From Pseudodesulfovibrio sp. (GTDB taxonomy: Bacteria; Desulfobacterota; Desulfovibrionia; Desulfovibrionales; Desulfovibrionaceae), in contig JAFLJW010000052.1 in assembly GCA_022712815.1 (NCBI GenBank), positions 1 to 14,318 on the forward strand: a stretch of DNA of 14,318 nt, read 5' to 3'. Below the pieces are notes generated by a model, which saw nothing but the letters and a program-made list of their open reading frames with translations, was not told the origin of the DNA and searched no databases. Positions 1 through 6,844 of the stretch are shown here, in pieces. The position numbers were made by a program, and so were the translations under genes. The number at the start of each line of letters is the position of its first letter. Within the stretch, counting starts at the first letter, position 1.

Positions 1-508
1 GAGATATGTCAGTATAGACAATGAAACGGATGCCGTCTTTTTCAAGCCGCGGCAAAACGTCGTCAATGGTCAATCCGGCGTCCTTGACCCACCCCTCTGT
101 CTTGAGCTTGCCGTCCACAGCGTCAAGTGAGACACCGATCCTGCCGGGCAGGGTCCTGCACAGTTCGGAAAACAATTCAGGGTCTTCAATGGCCATGGTC
201 CCGATAATCAGGCGGTGGACACCGGCCTCGATATATTTTTCGGCAGTGGCGATATCACGGATACCGCCGCCAAGCTGGACCGGGATGTCAATCTCGGTAC
301 AGATGGATTTGATCAGGTCGAAATTCTTGGGCCGGCCGGAAAAAGCACCGTCGAGATCAACGACATGCAGATAACGGGCACCGAGGTCAGCCCATATCCG
401 GGCCTGAGCAACAGGGTCAGAACCAAATACGGTTACCTGATCTTCCTTGCCCTGAGCCAGCCGGACACATTCACCATTTTTGATATCAACAGCGGGGAAA
501 AGAATCAC
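1..508 (-). CDS. hisA: HisA, ProFAR isomerase (3' end missing)
   Basis: This is the N-terminal 169 residues of phosphoribosylformimino-AICAR isomerase, the (beta/alpha)8 enzyme that opens the ribose of ProFAR to give PRFAR in histidine biosynthesis. The protein begins MILFPAVDIK, with the family's catalytic Asp at residue 8. It continues with DLDGA at about 51-55, the phosphate-binding GGGIRD at about 80-85, and VSLDA carrying the second catalytic Asp near 129. The family is about 240-250 residues long, so some 75 residues lie beyond the left edge. I chose the GTG start at 508-506 because the first beta strand begins immediately and the GTG overlaps the TGA stop of the upstream lipoprotein gene (GTGA), implying translational coupling. 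HisF is a paralogue, but the N-terminus and EGW at 138-140 fit HisA better. Confidence 0.93.
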   Translation of the reverse strand, partial: MILFPAVDIKNGECVRLAQGKEDQVTVFGSDPVAQARIWADLGARYLHVVDLDGAFSGRPKNFDLIKSICTEIDIPVQLGGGIRDIATAEKYIEAGVHRLIIGTMAIEDPELFSELCRTLPGRIGVSLDAVDGKLKTEGWVKDAGLTIDDVLPRLEKDGIRFIVYTDIS

Positions 509-1158
509 AATCCGAGTTCCATGAGTTTTTCTTCGATTCCATCAGAGGCCAAACGAGTTGCAGTCACCCATTTCCCGCCACGGTCCGCAAATTTTTGCAG
601 GGTGAGCAGGTTTTCGATGAGAGATTCCTGAGTTTCCTCGTAACGGGAGCGAATCATTCGTTCGTTTTTCACATCAATGAGATAGAAATCCAGAGCGACC
701 GAGGCAGGGTCTTCCACACCCGCGGTGCTGCCGACGCGTTCGCGCCAGTTGGTGACCTGAGGCACGAGCAAGAGATCAGTCTGGATGCATTTGCCAACAC
801 CGAGCCAGTATTTCCATGCCGAGACCTTTGGCAGACCGGACTCTTCGAACACGACCACGTCTTCGCACTGCTCAACGGCAAGCGGAGTGATGTAATCAAA
901 GACCTGATGGCGTTGCAGGGTGTCGAGCAGAATGAGATCAAGGGAGGCCAGCGTACCATCCGGCACGGGGTGGCCCTCTTCATCAAGATATCCGGCCAGA
1001 AGCTCCCAATTATGGGTCGGGTTGGTGAACCCGGCCACGGCAAGCTTGCCTTCGGGACGCGGTATGGCGGCAGTACGCTTGCTCGGACCGCAACCGGCGA
1101 TAGCGAGCAAGGACAGACACAAAACGACCAATCCGAAAACCAATGCGATGCGTTTCAT
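505..1158 (-). CDS. Uncharacterised lipoprotein between hisB and hisA
   Basis: I do not recognise the function of this 217-residue protein. It starts with a lipoprotein signal peptide: MKR, a hydrophobic stretch, then the lipobox IAGC with Cys at residue 23 and Gly at +2. No other membrane segment is visible. The mature part is mixed alpha/beta with no catalytic motif I know. The C-terminal half, with a strand-like LDFYLIDVKNERMI followed by a helix, loosely recalls the TolB-N/CsgG/LpoB-type domains of small Gram-negative lipoproteins; that is only an impression. Its ATG shares one base with the hisB stop (TAATG), and its TGA overlaps the hisA GTG, so it is translated as part of the his operon. 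It occupies the slot between hisB and hisA where hisH is found in many bacteria, but it is not a glutamine amidotransferase. The lipoprotein call is firm, the role unknown. Confidence 0.85.
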   Translation of the reverse strand: MKRIALVFGLVVLCLSLLAIAGCGPSKRTAAIPRPEGKLAVAGFTNPTHNWELLAGYLDEEGHPVPDGTLASLDLILLDTLQRHQVFDYITPLAVEQCEDVVVFEESGLPKVSAWKYWLGVGKCIQTDLLLVPQVTNWRERVGSTAGVEDPASVALDFYLIDVKNERMIRSRYEETQESLIENLLTLQKFADRGGKWVTATRLASDGIEEKLMELGL

Positions 1159-1745
1159 TAGTCGAGGCTCCCTTTAGTGCTGGAAACACCCTTTCGCCCG
1201 ACCTGTACGGCCTTGGCAAGTGCGATGCCAAGGGCCTTGAAAGCGGCTTCGAGAAGGTGGTGACCATTTTGGCCGTATTCATATTTTACATGCAGATTCA
1301 TCCCGGCCTTGAAGGCAAAGGACTTGAGAAATTCACGCCAGATGTCTTTCTCGTCACCGGCAATGATATCGGGCAAAAGTGCATCATCATATATAATATA
1401 TGGTCTGCCGGAAAGATCAACCACGACTTCGGCCAATGCTTCGTCCATGGGGACCTTGGCAGATGCCACGCGAACGATACCGATCTTGTCGCCAAGGGCT
1501 TCACTTAGGGCCTGACCAAGGCAAAGCCCGATATCTTCCAGACTGTGATGCGTGTCGATCTCAAGGTCTCCCTTGCAGGTCAGGTCCAGATCAAACCCGG
1601 CCCAGAAAGCGCACAGGGTCAACATGTGATCCGCGAAACCGATACCGGTATCAACGTTCACCTTGCCCTCGCCTTCCAGCGTCAGCGTCAACTTGATGTC
1701 TGTCTCATTGGTGGTCCGAACCACCGTAGTCTGGCGCTTACCCAT
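1158..1745 (-). CDS. hisB: HisB, imidazoleglycerol-phosphate dehydratase
   Basis: This 195-residue protein is the monofunctional dehydratase that turns imidazoleglycerol phosphate into imidazole-acetol phosphate. The manganese-binding signatures are intact: FADHML at 38-42, the HHSLED motif at 66-71, NGHHLLEAAFKALG at 160-173 and the closing STKGSL near 189-194. Length fits the single-domain family, with no fused histidinol-phosphatase domain as in enterobacterial HisB. The ATG is preceded by a good Shine-Dalgarno sequence (AAGGAGAG, six bases away). The terminal TAA shares a base with the ATG of the downstream lipoprotein gene. Upstream, a terminator separates it from tatC, so hisB probably begins its own transcription unit. 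Confidence 0.97.
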   Translation of the reverse strand: MGKRQTTVVRTTNETDIKLTLTLEGEGKVNVDTGIGFADHMLTLCAFWAGFDLDLTCKGDLEIDTHHSLEDIGLCLGQALSEALGDKIGIVRVASAKVPMDEALAEVVVDLSGRPYIIYDDALLPDIIAGDEKDIWREFLKSFAFKAGMNLHVKYEYGQNGHHLLEAAFKALGIALAKAVQVGRKGVSSTKGSLD

Positions 1746-1749
1746 AGCG

Positions 1750-1796
1750 CTCTCCTTTTCAAAAAATATAAAGTGCTGACGCGACTCTATAGTAAA
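1750..1796 (-). promoter_or_regulatory. hisB leader with ribosome binding site and weak promoter candidate
   Basis: The roughly 55-base gap between the tatC terminator and hisB carries a clear ribosome binding site (AGGAG at 1756-1752). Upstream it is AT-rich: TTTATA at 1772-1767 could be a -10 box, with TTTACT about 18 bases further up as a poor -35. A promoter is expected here because a terminator lies just upstream, but the boxes are weak. No his leader peptide with a run of His codons is present. Confidence 0.3.
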
Positions 1797-1802
1797 ACTC
1801 TA

Positions 1803-1838
1803 GAAAAGAAAACCGGGTAGGTGTTGCCCTACCCGGTT
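1803..1838 (-). terminator. Intrinsic terminator after tatC
   Basis: A perfect 11-bp inverted repeat (AACCGGGTAGG at 1811-1821 and its complement at 1828-1838, 6-base loop) starts nine bases past the tatC stop codon. Read on the minus strand, the GC-rich stem is followed by TTTTCTTTTC, the expected U-rich tail. It should end the guaA-tatB-tatC transcript and isolate hisB. Confidence 0.9.
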
Positions 1839-1846
1839 ACTTACTT

Positions 1847-3181
1847 TTATACTTTTTCGGTTTCTTTTTCAGTCTCGTCTTCGACACCGTCTGCGGCCTC
1901 GTCCATCTCGGCCTGTTCGGCGGCCTCAGCCTCGGCCTGTTTCCTGAGGTGACGTTTCTCCTTCTTGCCGAAGAAGTAGGCCACCCAGATGCCGATCTCG
2001 TACAGGATGATAAGTGGCCCGGCCATGAGGCATTGGGTAAACGGATCAGGCGGAGTCAATACCGCCGCCAGAACAAACCCGATGAGAATGGCGTATTTAC
2101 GCTTCTTGCGCAGCCCGGCCGATGAGACCATGCCCATGCGGGCCAGGAAGAATATGAAGAGCGGCAACTCAAACACGAACCCGAATGCGAATAGCAGTTT
2201 CAAGCAGAAACTTAGATATTCATTCAGCTTCGGAGTAAACTGAATCCCCCCGGTGGAAAAACTCGCAAAAAACTCGAAGCCGTAGGGAAACACAATAAAA
2301 TATCCGAACAATGCACCCGAACAGAAGAACAGAGCCGACACGACAGCCATGGGGATCATCCACTTGCGCTCATCAGCGTAAAGACCCGGAGCGATAAAAC
2401 CCCATATCTGGGCAAAAACATACGGACTGACCAGAAAAAGGCCAGCCACAATGGCGATCTTGATATGTGAGAAAAAGGCTTCCGCCGGGTAGGTGTACTG
2501 GAAGTGCCCCTCCTGCGCCACCTGCAAAAGCGACTGCTGGAGCGTGTTCACGAACAGGTCTATCTTGTCAGTGTGAGCAAAACCCCGCTCGCCAAGCATT
2601 TCAGTCAAAACCCTGCCGAAATCCTTGTAAAAGGCTTCCGGCAGGAACGGCTTGTCCGCCACCTGCTTCTGGAAAATCTTGAGCATCGGCTCCATGAGGA
2701 CGTCGAACATCTGCTCGGCAAAGCCGTAACAGGCGATCATACCAATGACTATCGCGATGAAGCAGCGGGTCAGCCTAATACGAAGTTCACCCAGATGATC
2801 AAGCAGGCTCATCTGTTCGCTGTCACTATCCTCACCGTCTCCCCCGTCCTCATCCTCGTCCTCATCCTCGTCCTCTGAACCTGATTCATCATCAGATGAA
2901 TCAGAATCGTCGGTTTTTTCGGAATCATCAGCATCTGGAGGAATGTCAGAGCCACCGGAACCTGAACCGGCATCAACCGGGTTCTCTTCGGTTTCGGCCT
3001 TTTCCTCTTCCAGTTTTTTCCCGGCCTCGACCATGTCCTCTTCGGAAGCTACGGGAATTCCCGTGTCCTCAAGGGAAGGATCGTCGGTGGAGTCCACCTG
3101 AGAATCAGCCACCGATTCTTCCGTCCCGGTGGCTTTCACTTCATCTTTTTTATCTTTCTTATCGTCACTGCCGGTGGTCAT
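1847..3181 (-). CDS. tatC: TatC, twin-arginine translocase core, with long extensions
   Basis: This is the polytopic receptor of the Tat system, which recognises twin-arginine signal peptides and exports folded proteins across the inner membrane. The TatC domain starts near residue 124 (MSLLDHLGELRIRL) and has six segments at about 139-162, 240-262, 275-303, 322-348, 362-378 and 383-404. Conserved elements include the Glu of LYADERK (271), the Glu of VFELP (338), LRKKR (357-361) and LTPPDP (375-380). At 444 residues it is far longer than E. coli TatC (about 258). Residues 1-123 are a disordered tail ending in an Asp/Glu/Ser-rich run, the first periplasmic loop is about 50 residues longer than usual, and the C-terminus has about 40 charged residues. 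I prefer the start at 3181: it has AAGGAG at proper spacing and overlaps the tatB stop (ATGA), whereas Met124 has no clear ribosome binding site. Confidence 0.96.
   Translation of the reverse strand: MTTGSDDKKDKKDEVKATGTEESVADSQVDSTDDPSLEDTGIPVASEEDMVEAGKKLEEEKAETEENPVDAGSGSGGSDIPPDADDSEKTDDSDSSDDESGSEDEDEDEDEDGGDGEDSDSEQMSLLDHLGELRIRLTRCFIAIVIGMIACYGFAEQMFDVLMEPMLKIFQKQVADKPFLPEAFYKDFGRVLTEMLGERGFAHTDKIDLFVNTLQQSLLQVAQEGHFQYTYPAEAFFSHIKIAIVAGLFLVSPYVFAQIWGFIAPGLYADERKWMIPMAVVSALFFCSGALFGYFIVFPYGFEFFASFSTGGIQFTPKLNEYLSFCLKLLFAFGFVFELPLFIFFLARMGMVSSAGLRKKRKYAILIGFVLAAVLTPPDPFTQCLMAGPLIILYEIGIWVAYFFGKKEKRHLRKQAEAEAAEQAEMDEAADGVEDETEKETEKV
2846..2875. repeat. 12-bp tandem repeat inside tatC
   Basis: Two and a half tandem copies of a 12-bp unit (plus strand GTCCTCATCCTC) encode part of the alternating Glu-Asp run at about residues 103-112 of TatC. 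All copies stay in frame. It is a simple-sequence tract that could gain or lose whole units without breaking the reading frame. Confidence 0.85.
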
Positions 3182-3558
3182 GCGGACTCCTTGGCCTCGT
3201 CCTTGCCACTTTCAGCTTTGGTCTTCTCAAGGTCAGCCTGAGCTGTCTCTGCCTGGGATTTGGCGGTTTCCGCTTCGGACTTGGCAGTCTCGGCTTCGAC
3301 CTTGGCGTCCTTGGCCTCGTCCTTGGCTTTCTCAGCCTTGCGCCGGGCGAGTTCTTCGTCCACTTCGCGCTTGCGACTTTCGGCCTCGGCCTTGTTGACT
3401 TCATCGTCAAGAGTTGACTTGACATCGTTGCCCACTCGCTTGAACTCCGCCACTCCCTTGCCCAGAGAACGCAGCATTTCAGGCAATTTCTTGGGGCCGA
3501 TGACCACAAGTGCAACCAGACAGATAATCAGAAGCTCAGGTCCACCTATTCCAAACAT
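3178..3558 (-). CDS. tatB: TatB (TatA/B family), twin-arginine translocase subunit
   Basis: This 126-residue protein has the family layout: a short N-terminal membrane helix (MFGIGGPELLIICLVALVVI, Glu8 included), the hinge GPKKLPE at 21-27, an amphipathic helix to about residue 50, and a long charged tail. TatB acts with TatC in the signal-peptide receptor. The position directly before tatC supports TatB over TatA, although FG near the start and GPKKLPE also occur in TatA, so it might serve both roles or partner a tatA elsewhere. The tail from about residue 60 is rich in Ala, Lys and Glu and contains four seven-residue repeats, predicted coiled coil or single alpha helix. A GAGAG about ten bases before the ATG is a weak ribosome binding site. 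Only 37 bases separate it from guaA, so co-transcription with guaA is likely. Confidence 0.92.
   Translation of the reverse strand: MFGIGGPELLIICLVALVVIGPKKLPEMLRSLGKGVAEFKRVGNDVKSTLDDEVNKAEAESRKREVDEELARRKAEKAKDEAKDAKVEAETAKSEAETAKSQAETAQADLEKTKAESGKDEAKESA
3223..3306 (-). repeat. Four 21-bp repeats encoding heptads in TatB
   Basis: Four consecutive 21-bp units encode residues 85-112: AKVEAET, AKSEAET, AKSQAET and AQADLEK. The first three match closely at protein level, and the fourth has drifted. The seven-residue period fits a continuous helix or coiled coil in the TatB tail. Synonymous differences between units suggest an old duplication. Confidence 0.85.
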
Positions 3559-3595
3559 ATTATTAACACTCTCTATTAAAAGGAGTTAAACCAGC

Positions 3596-5140
3596 TTATT
3601 CCCACTCAATAGTGCTCGGCGGCTTGGATGAAATATCCAGAACCACACGATTGACACCCTTGACTTCATTGATAATCCGATTGGATATCCGGGCCAGCAA
3701 TTCACTGGGCAACCGGGACCAGTCAGCGGTCATGGCATCAAGAGAATCCACCATGCGCAAGGCAATGACGCTCTCATAGGTGCGATCATCGCCCATGACA
3801 CCAACGGTCTTGAGCGGCAGCAGAACGGCAAATCCCTGCCAGACCTTGCGATACCAGTCGGCAGCGACCATCTCGTTCTGAACGATCTTGTCTGCCAGGC
3901 GCAAGATTTCCAGCCGCTCGTCTGTCACTTCGCCAATGATGCGGATGGACAAACCCGGTCCGGGAAACGGCTGACGCCAGATGATGTGTTCCGGCAATCC
4001 CAGCTCGTAAGCGGCCCGGCGGACTTCATCCTTGAACAGTTCCCGTAGCGGCTCGACCAGCTTGAGATTCATCTTCTCAGGCAGTCCGCCCACATTGTGA
4101 TGGCTCTTGATGACAGCCGATGGTCCCTTGAAGGACTCGGACTCGATGACATCCGGGTACAGCGTACCCTGACCGAGAAACTTGACATCTTCAAGGAGCT
4201 TGGCCTCGCGGTCGAAAACCTCGATGAAAGTGTGTCCGATGATCTTGCGTTTCCGCTCAGGGTCTTTGACACCCACAAGTTGATCGAGGAACTCGCGCTG
4301 GGCATCCACAAACTTGACATTGAGATCAAAGTGTTCGGCCAGAAAGCCGACGACTTCTTCTTTCTCACCCATGCGCAAAAGACCGTTATCAACAAAAATG
4401 CAGTACAGATTCTTGCCGATGGCCCTGTGCAGCATCACGGCTGCCACTGTGGAATCAATGCCGCCGGACAGACCGAGCACGACCTTGGCATCGCCGACCT
4501 GCTTCTTCAGGTCCTCGATGGTGGTATCAACAAAACTGGCCATGGACCAGGATGCTTCCAGACCGGCCACCTTGAACAGAAAGTTCTGGAGAATGGTCGC
4601 ACCGTCCGTGGTGTGGGCCACTTCGGGATGAAATTGCAGGGCGTATATTTTTTTGTCCACATTGCCCATGGCCGCGAACTCGATGGAATCGGTCTTGCCC
4701 ATGAGGACGAATCCGTCAGGCAGGGCTTCGACGCGGTCGCCGTGGGACATCCAGACAGTCAGGTCGGCTTGCTCCTCGACACCGTCAAAGAGGACACAGT
4801 CGTTCAGGGCCGTGAACTGGGCGCGGCCATATTCACGGTCCGTGGAAGCCACGACCTTGCCGCCCATATTATGAGCCAGAAGCTGCATCCCGTAACAGAT
4901 GCCGAGAACCGGAATGCCCATTTCAAGGTATTCCGGATTCAGGTCCGGGCAGCCGCCTTCCAGCACGCTGGACGGGCCACCGGACAAAATGAGCGCGGAC
5001 GGCTTGAACGCCTTGACCCGCTCCGGGTCCACATTGCAGGGATGAATCTCGGAATAAATACCGGCCTCGCGCACGCGACGTGCGATAAGCTGCGTAAATT
5101 GACTGCCGAAATCCAGAATGAGTACTCTATCGTTATGCAT
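3596..5140 (-). CDS. guaA: GuaA, glutamine-hydrolysing GMP synthase
   Basis: This 514-residue enzyme makes GMP from XMP, ATP and glutamine. The N-terminal class I amidotransferase domain (about 1-195) shows the oxyanion region SGGPSS at 53-58, the nucleophile Cys82 in GICYGMQ, and His171 and Glu173 in LQFHPEV. The ATP pyrophosphatase domain follows, with its P-loop LSGGIDS at 224-230. The C-terminal dimerisation domain ends in the typical KPPSTIEWE. Length and motifs are complete. The ATG is preceded by AGAGAG with about six bases of spacing. It lies downstream of guaB, the previous enzyme of the pathway, separated by 177 bases containing a dispersed repeat; tatB follows after 37 bases. Confidence 0.98.
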   Translation of the reverse strand: MHNDRVLILDFGSQFTQLIARRVREAGIYSEIHPCNVDPERVKAFKPSALILSGGPSSVLEGGCPDLNPEYLEMGIPVLGICYGMQLLAHNMGGKVVASTDREYGRAQFTALNDCVLFDGVEEQADLTVWMSHGDRVEALPDGFVLMGKTDSIEFAAMGNVDKKIYALQFHPEVAHTTDGATILQNFLFKVAGLEASWSMASFVDTTIEDLKKQVGDAKVVLGLSGGIDSTVAAVMLHRAIGKNLYCIFVDNGLLRMGEKEEVVGFLAEHFDLNVKFVDAQREFLDQLVGVKDPERKRKIIGHTFIEVFDREAKLLEDVKFLGQGTLYPDVIESESFKGPSAVIKSHHNVGGLPEKMNLKLVEPLRELFKDEVRRAAYELGLPEHIIWRQPFPGPGLSIRIIGEVTDERLEILRLADKIVQNEMVAADWYRKVWQGFAVLLPLKTVGVMGDDRTYESVIALRMVDSLDAMTADWSRLPSELLARISNRIINEVKGVNRVVLDISSKPPSTIEWE

Positions 5141-5237
5141 ATTGATCTCTCTAATTCACAACCGGACAAATGAAAAGATTAAATAGTCGATCCACGGTCT
5201 GACACTTAGTTTTGAGTGCAAGGCGCGGATAAAAACA
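5141..5237 (-). other. guaA leader, no clear element
   Basis: The guaA-proximal half of the guaB-guaA spacer contains the guaA ribosome binding site and an AT-rich stretch (TATTTAAT near 5180) that could serve as a -10 box, but no convincing -35 box, riboswitch or terminator. guaA may be reached by read-through from guaB, by a weak local promoter, or both. Confidence 0.3.
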
Positions 5238-5320
5238 CAAGGCCGAAGCGTATCCTCATATGGGAAGATTTGTGCTTTCCTACGCAACGACGCAATCGAA
5301 CTTTTTTCAACAGTCTGCTA
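5238..5320. repeat. Dispersed spacer repeat, copy 1 (guaB 3' end)
   Basis: This element resembles a second copy at 12867-12949. The shared right end (plus strand TTCAACAGTCTGCTA, 5306-5320) is identical over 15 bases. Further left, shared blocks include CAAGxCCGAAGCxTA and GATTTGTG-like segments. On the minus strand the element begins TAGCAGACTGTTGAA, and that TAG is the guaB stop codon. Within it GCGTA (5247-5251) and TACGC (5281-5285) can pair, with GGAA/TTCC inside, so a folded 3' UTR is possible. The element may extend left to about 5205. No protein is encoded. It looks like a non-autonomous dispersed repeat. Confidence 0.7.
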
Positions 5321-6772
5321 GCCGTCGCCACGATAATTGGGTGACTGCTTGGTAATCGTCACATCGTGGACATGGGATTCCTTGAGGCCTGCCCCGGAAA
5401 TCTGCACGAGCTTTGAGTCCTCATACAAATCATCGAGAGTGGCGGAGCCGGTGTAACCCATGCCGGAACGCAGGCCGCCGATAAACTGGTAAAGGGAATC
5501 GCCCACCTTGCCACGATACGGGACCCGGCCAACAATGCCTTCGGGGACCAGTTTCTTGGACTTCTCCTGAAAATAACGGTCCGAGCTGCCTTTCTTCATG
5601 GCGTCGATGGAACCCATGCCGCGATATTGCTTGTAGGTACGACCCTGATAGAGAATCGTCTCACCGGGGCTTTCGTCTGTACCGGCCAGAACCGAACCCA
5701 TCATGCAGGTATTGGCACCAACGGCCAGGGCCTTGACCACATCGCCGGAATACTTGATGCCACCGTCTGCGATGATGCACTTGCCCATCTCACGGGCAGC
5801 ACGACTGGCCTCCATGACCGCCGTGATCTGCGGCACGCCGACACCGGCAACGATGCGGGTGGTGCAAATGGAACCGGGACCGATGCCGACTTTGACGGTA
5901 TCAACACCGGCTTCGATCAGCGCCTTGGCTCCCTCGTAGGTGGCGATATTTCCGCCGATGAGCTGGAGATCGGGAAACGCCTCGCGCAGTTCGCGGGTGG
6001 CTTGCAAAATATTCTCGGAATGACCATGCGCGGAATCAAGCACCAGAAAATCAGCTCCGGCGCGGAGCAGCGTCTCGGAACGGCTCAGGCAGTCGTTCCC
6101 GACACCAATGGCGGCACCAACCAGCAGACGTCCCTTGGAATCCTTGACGGCATCCGGGTACTTCTTGTGCTTGTTGATATCCTTGATGGTGATCAACCCC
6201 TTGAGGCGGTTGTCCTCGTCAACGACAAGCAGTTTCTCAATCCGATGCTGGTGCAGCTTGCGCTTGGCTTCCTCGTTGTCGATCCCCTCAGACACGGTCA
6301 CCAGATCGCGACTGGTCATCAACTCTGACACAAGGGCATTGTCGTCCTTGACGAAACGGATATCGCGGTTGGTGATGATACCGACCAGATGATCGCCCCT
6401 GACTACCGGCAGGCCGGAAATTCTGTACTCGGTCATGATCGTTTTGACCTTGCCCAGATCATCATCAGGATGGACAATGATCGGGTCCGTAATCATACCT
6501 GATTCAGACTTCTTGACCCGGTCGATCTCACGCGCCTGCTCCCGAACGGACATGTTCTTGTGGATAACGCCGGTGCCGCCGTGACGGGCCATGGAGATGG
6601 CCATGCGCGACTCGGTAACGGTATCCATTGCAGCGGAAATCAGCGGAATGTTCAGTTTGATATCCGGAGTCAGATAAGTGGATACATCCACGGCATCCGG
6701 CAATACATTGGAATAGCCCGGCAGCAGCAGGACATCGTCAAAGGTCAGGGCTTTATCAAGTATTTTGTTCAT
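5318..6772 (-). CDS. guaB: GuaB, IMP dehydrogenase
   Basis: This 484-residue enzyme oxidises IMP to XMP with NAD+, the committed step to guanine nucleotides. It starts with the usual LTFDDVLLLPG at 9-19. Two CBS domains are inserted at roughly 95-205, where purine nucleotides regulate the family. The catalytic loop GPGSICTTR (298-306) carries Cys303. Next come the phosphate-binding IADGGIKYSGD (334-344), GMGS (385-388) and the flap with EGIVGRVPY (411-419). The ATG is preceded by GGAGG at good spacing. The stop codon TAG is also the first three bases of a dispersed repeat, yet the protein ends (SPNYRGDG) close to the usual family C-terminus, so it does not look truncated. livF lies 72 bases upstream and guaA 177 bases downstream. 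Confidence 0.98.
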   Translation of the reverse strand: MNKILDKALTFDDVLLLPGYSNVLPDAVDVSTYLTPDIKLNIPLISAAMDTVTESRMAISMARHGGTGVIHKNMSVREQAREIDRVKKSESGMITDPIIVHPDDDLGKVKTIMTEYRISGLPVVRGDHLVGIITNRDIRFVKDDNALVSELMTSRDLVTVSEGIDNEEAKRKLHQHRIEKLLVVDEDNRLKGLITIKDINKHKKYPDAVKDSKGRLLVGAAIGVGNDCLSRSETLLRAGADFLVLDSAHGHSENILQATRELREAFPDLQLIGGNIATYEGAKALIEAGVDTVKVGIGPGSICTTRIVAGVGVPQITAVMEASRAAREMGKCIIADGGIKYSGDVVKALAVGANTCMMGSVLAGTDESPGETILYQGRTYKQYRGMGSIDAMKKGSSDRYFQEKSKKLVPEGIVGRVPYRGKVGDSLYQFIGGLRSGMGYTGSATLDDLYEDSKLVQISGAGLKESHVHDVTITKQSPNYRGDG

Positions 6773-6808
6773 GTCATCCCTCCGGAGCGTTTATATACAT
6801 ATACGACT

Positions 6809-6832
6809 GAGGCCGAACTTACGTCCGGCCTC
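6809..6832 (-). terminator. Weak stem-loop between livF and guaB
   Basis: A 7-bp GC-rich inverted repeat (GAGGCCG at 6809-6815, CGGCCTC at 6826-6832) sits just after the livF stop codon. Read on the minus strand it is followed by AGTCGTATATGTATATAAACG, not by a U run, so it is a poor intrinsic terminator and may allow read-through into guaB. TATAAA (6795-6790) could be a guaB -10 box, but no good -35 precedes it. Confidence 0.4.
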
Positions 6833-6844
6833 GCTGTTTAACAA

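Noticed and set aside
2846..2875. Short tandem repeat as a CRISPR remnant
   Set aside because: Units are contiguous, coding and without spacers; they encode Glu and Asp in TatC.
2812..3181. Shorter tatC start at Met124 (2812)
   Set aside because: No ribosome binding site precedes it, while the start at 3181 has AAGGAG and a four-base overlap with tatB.
4097..5173. A 358-codon plus-strand open frame opposite guaA
   Set aside because: It is fully antisense to a complete guaA with all catalytic motifs, has no recognisable domain, and is typical of GC-rich codon bias.
5141..5317. Purine riboswitch before guaA
   Set aside because: No conserved loop or core sequences of a purine riboswitch are seen; the spacer is explained largely by the dispersed repeat.
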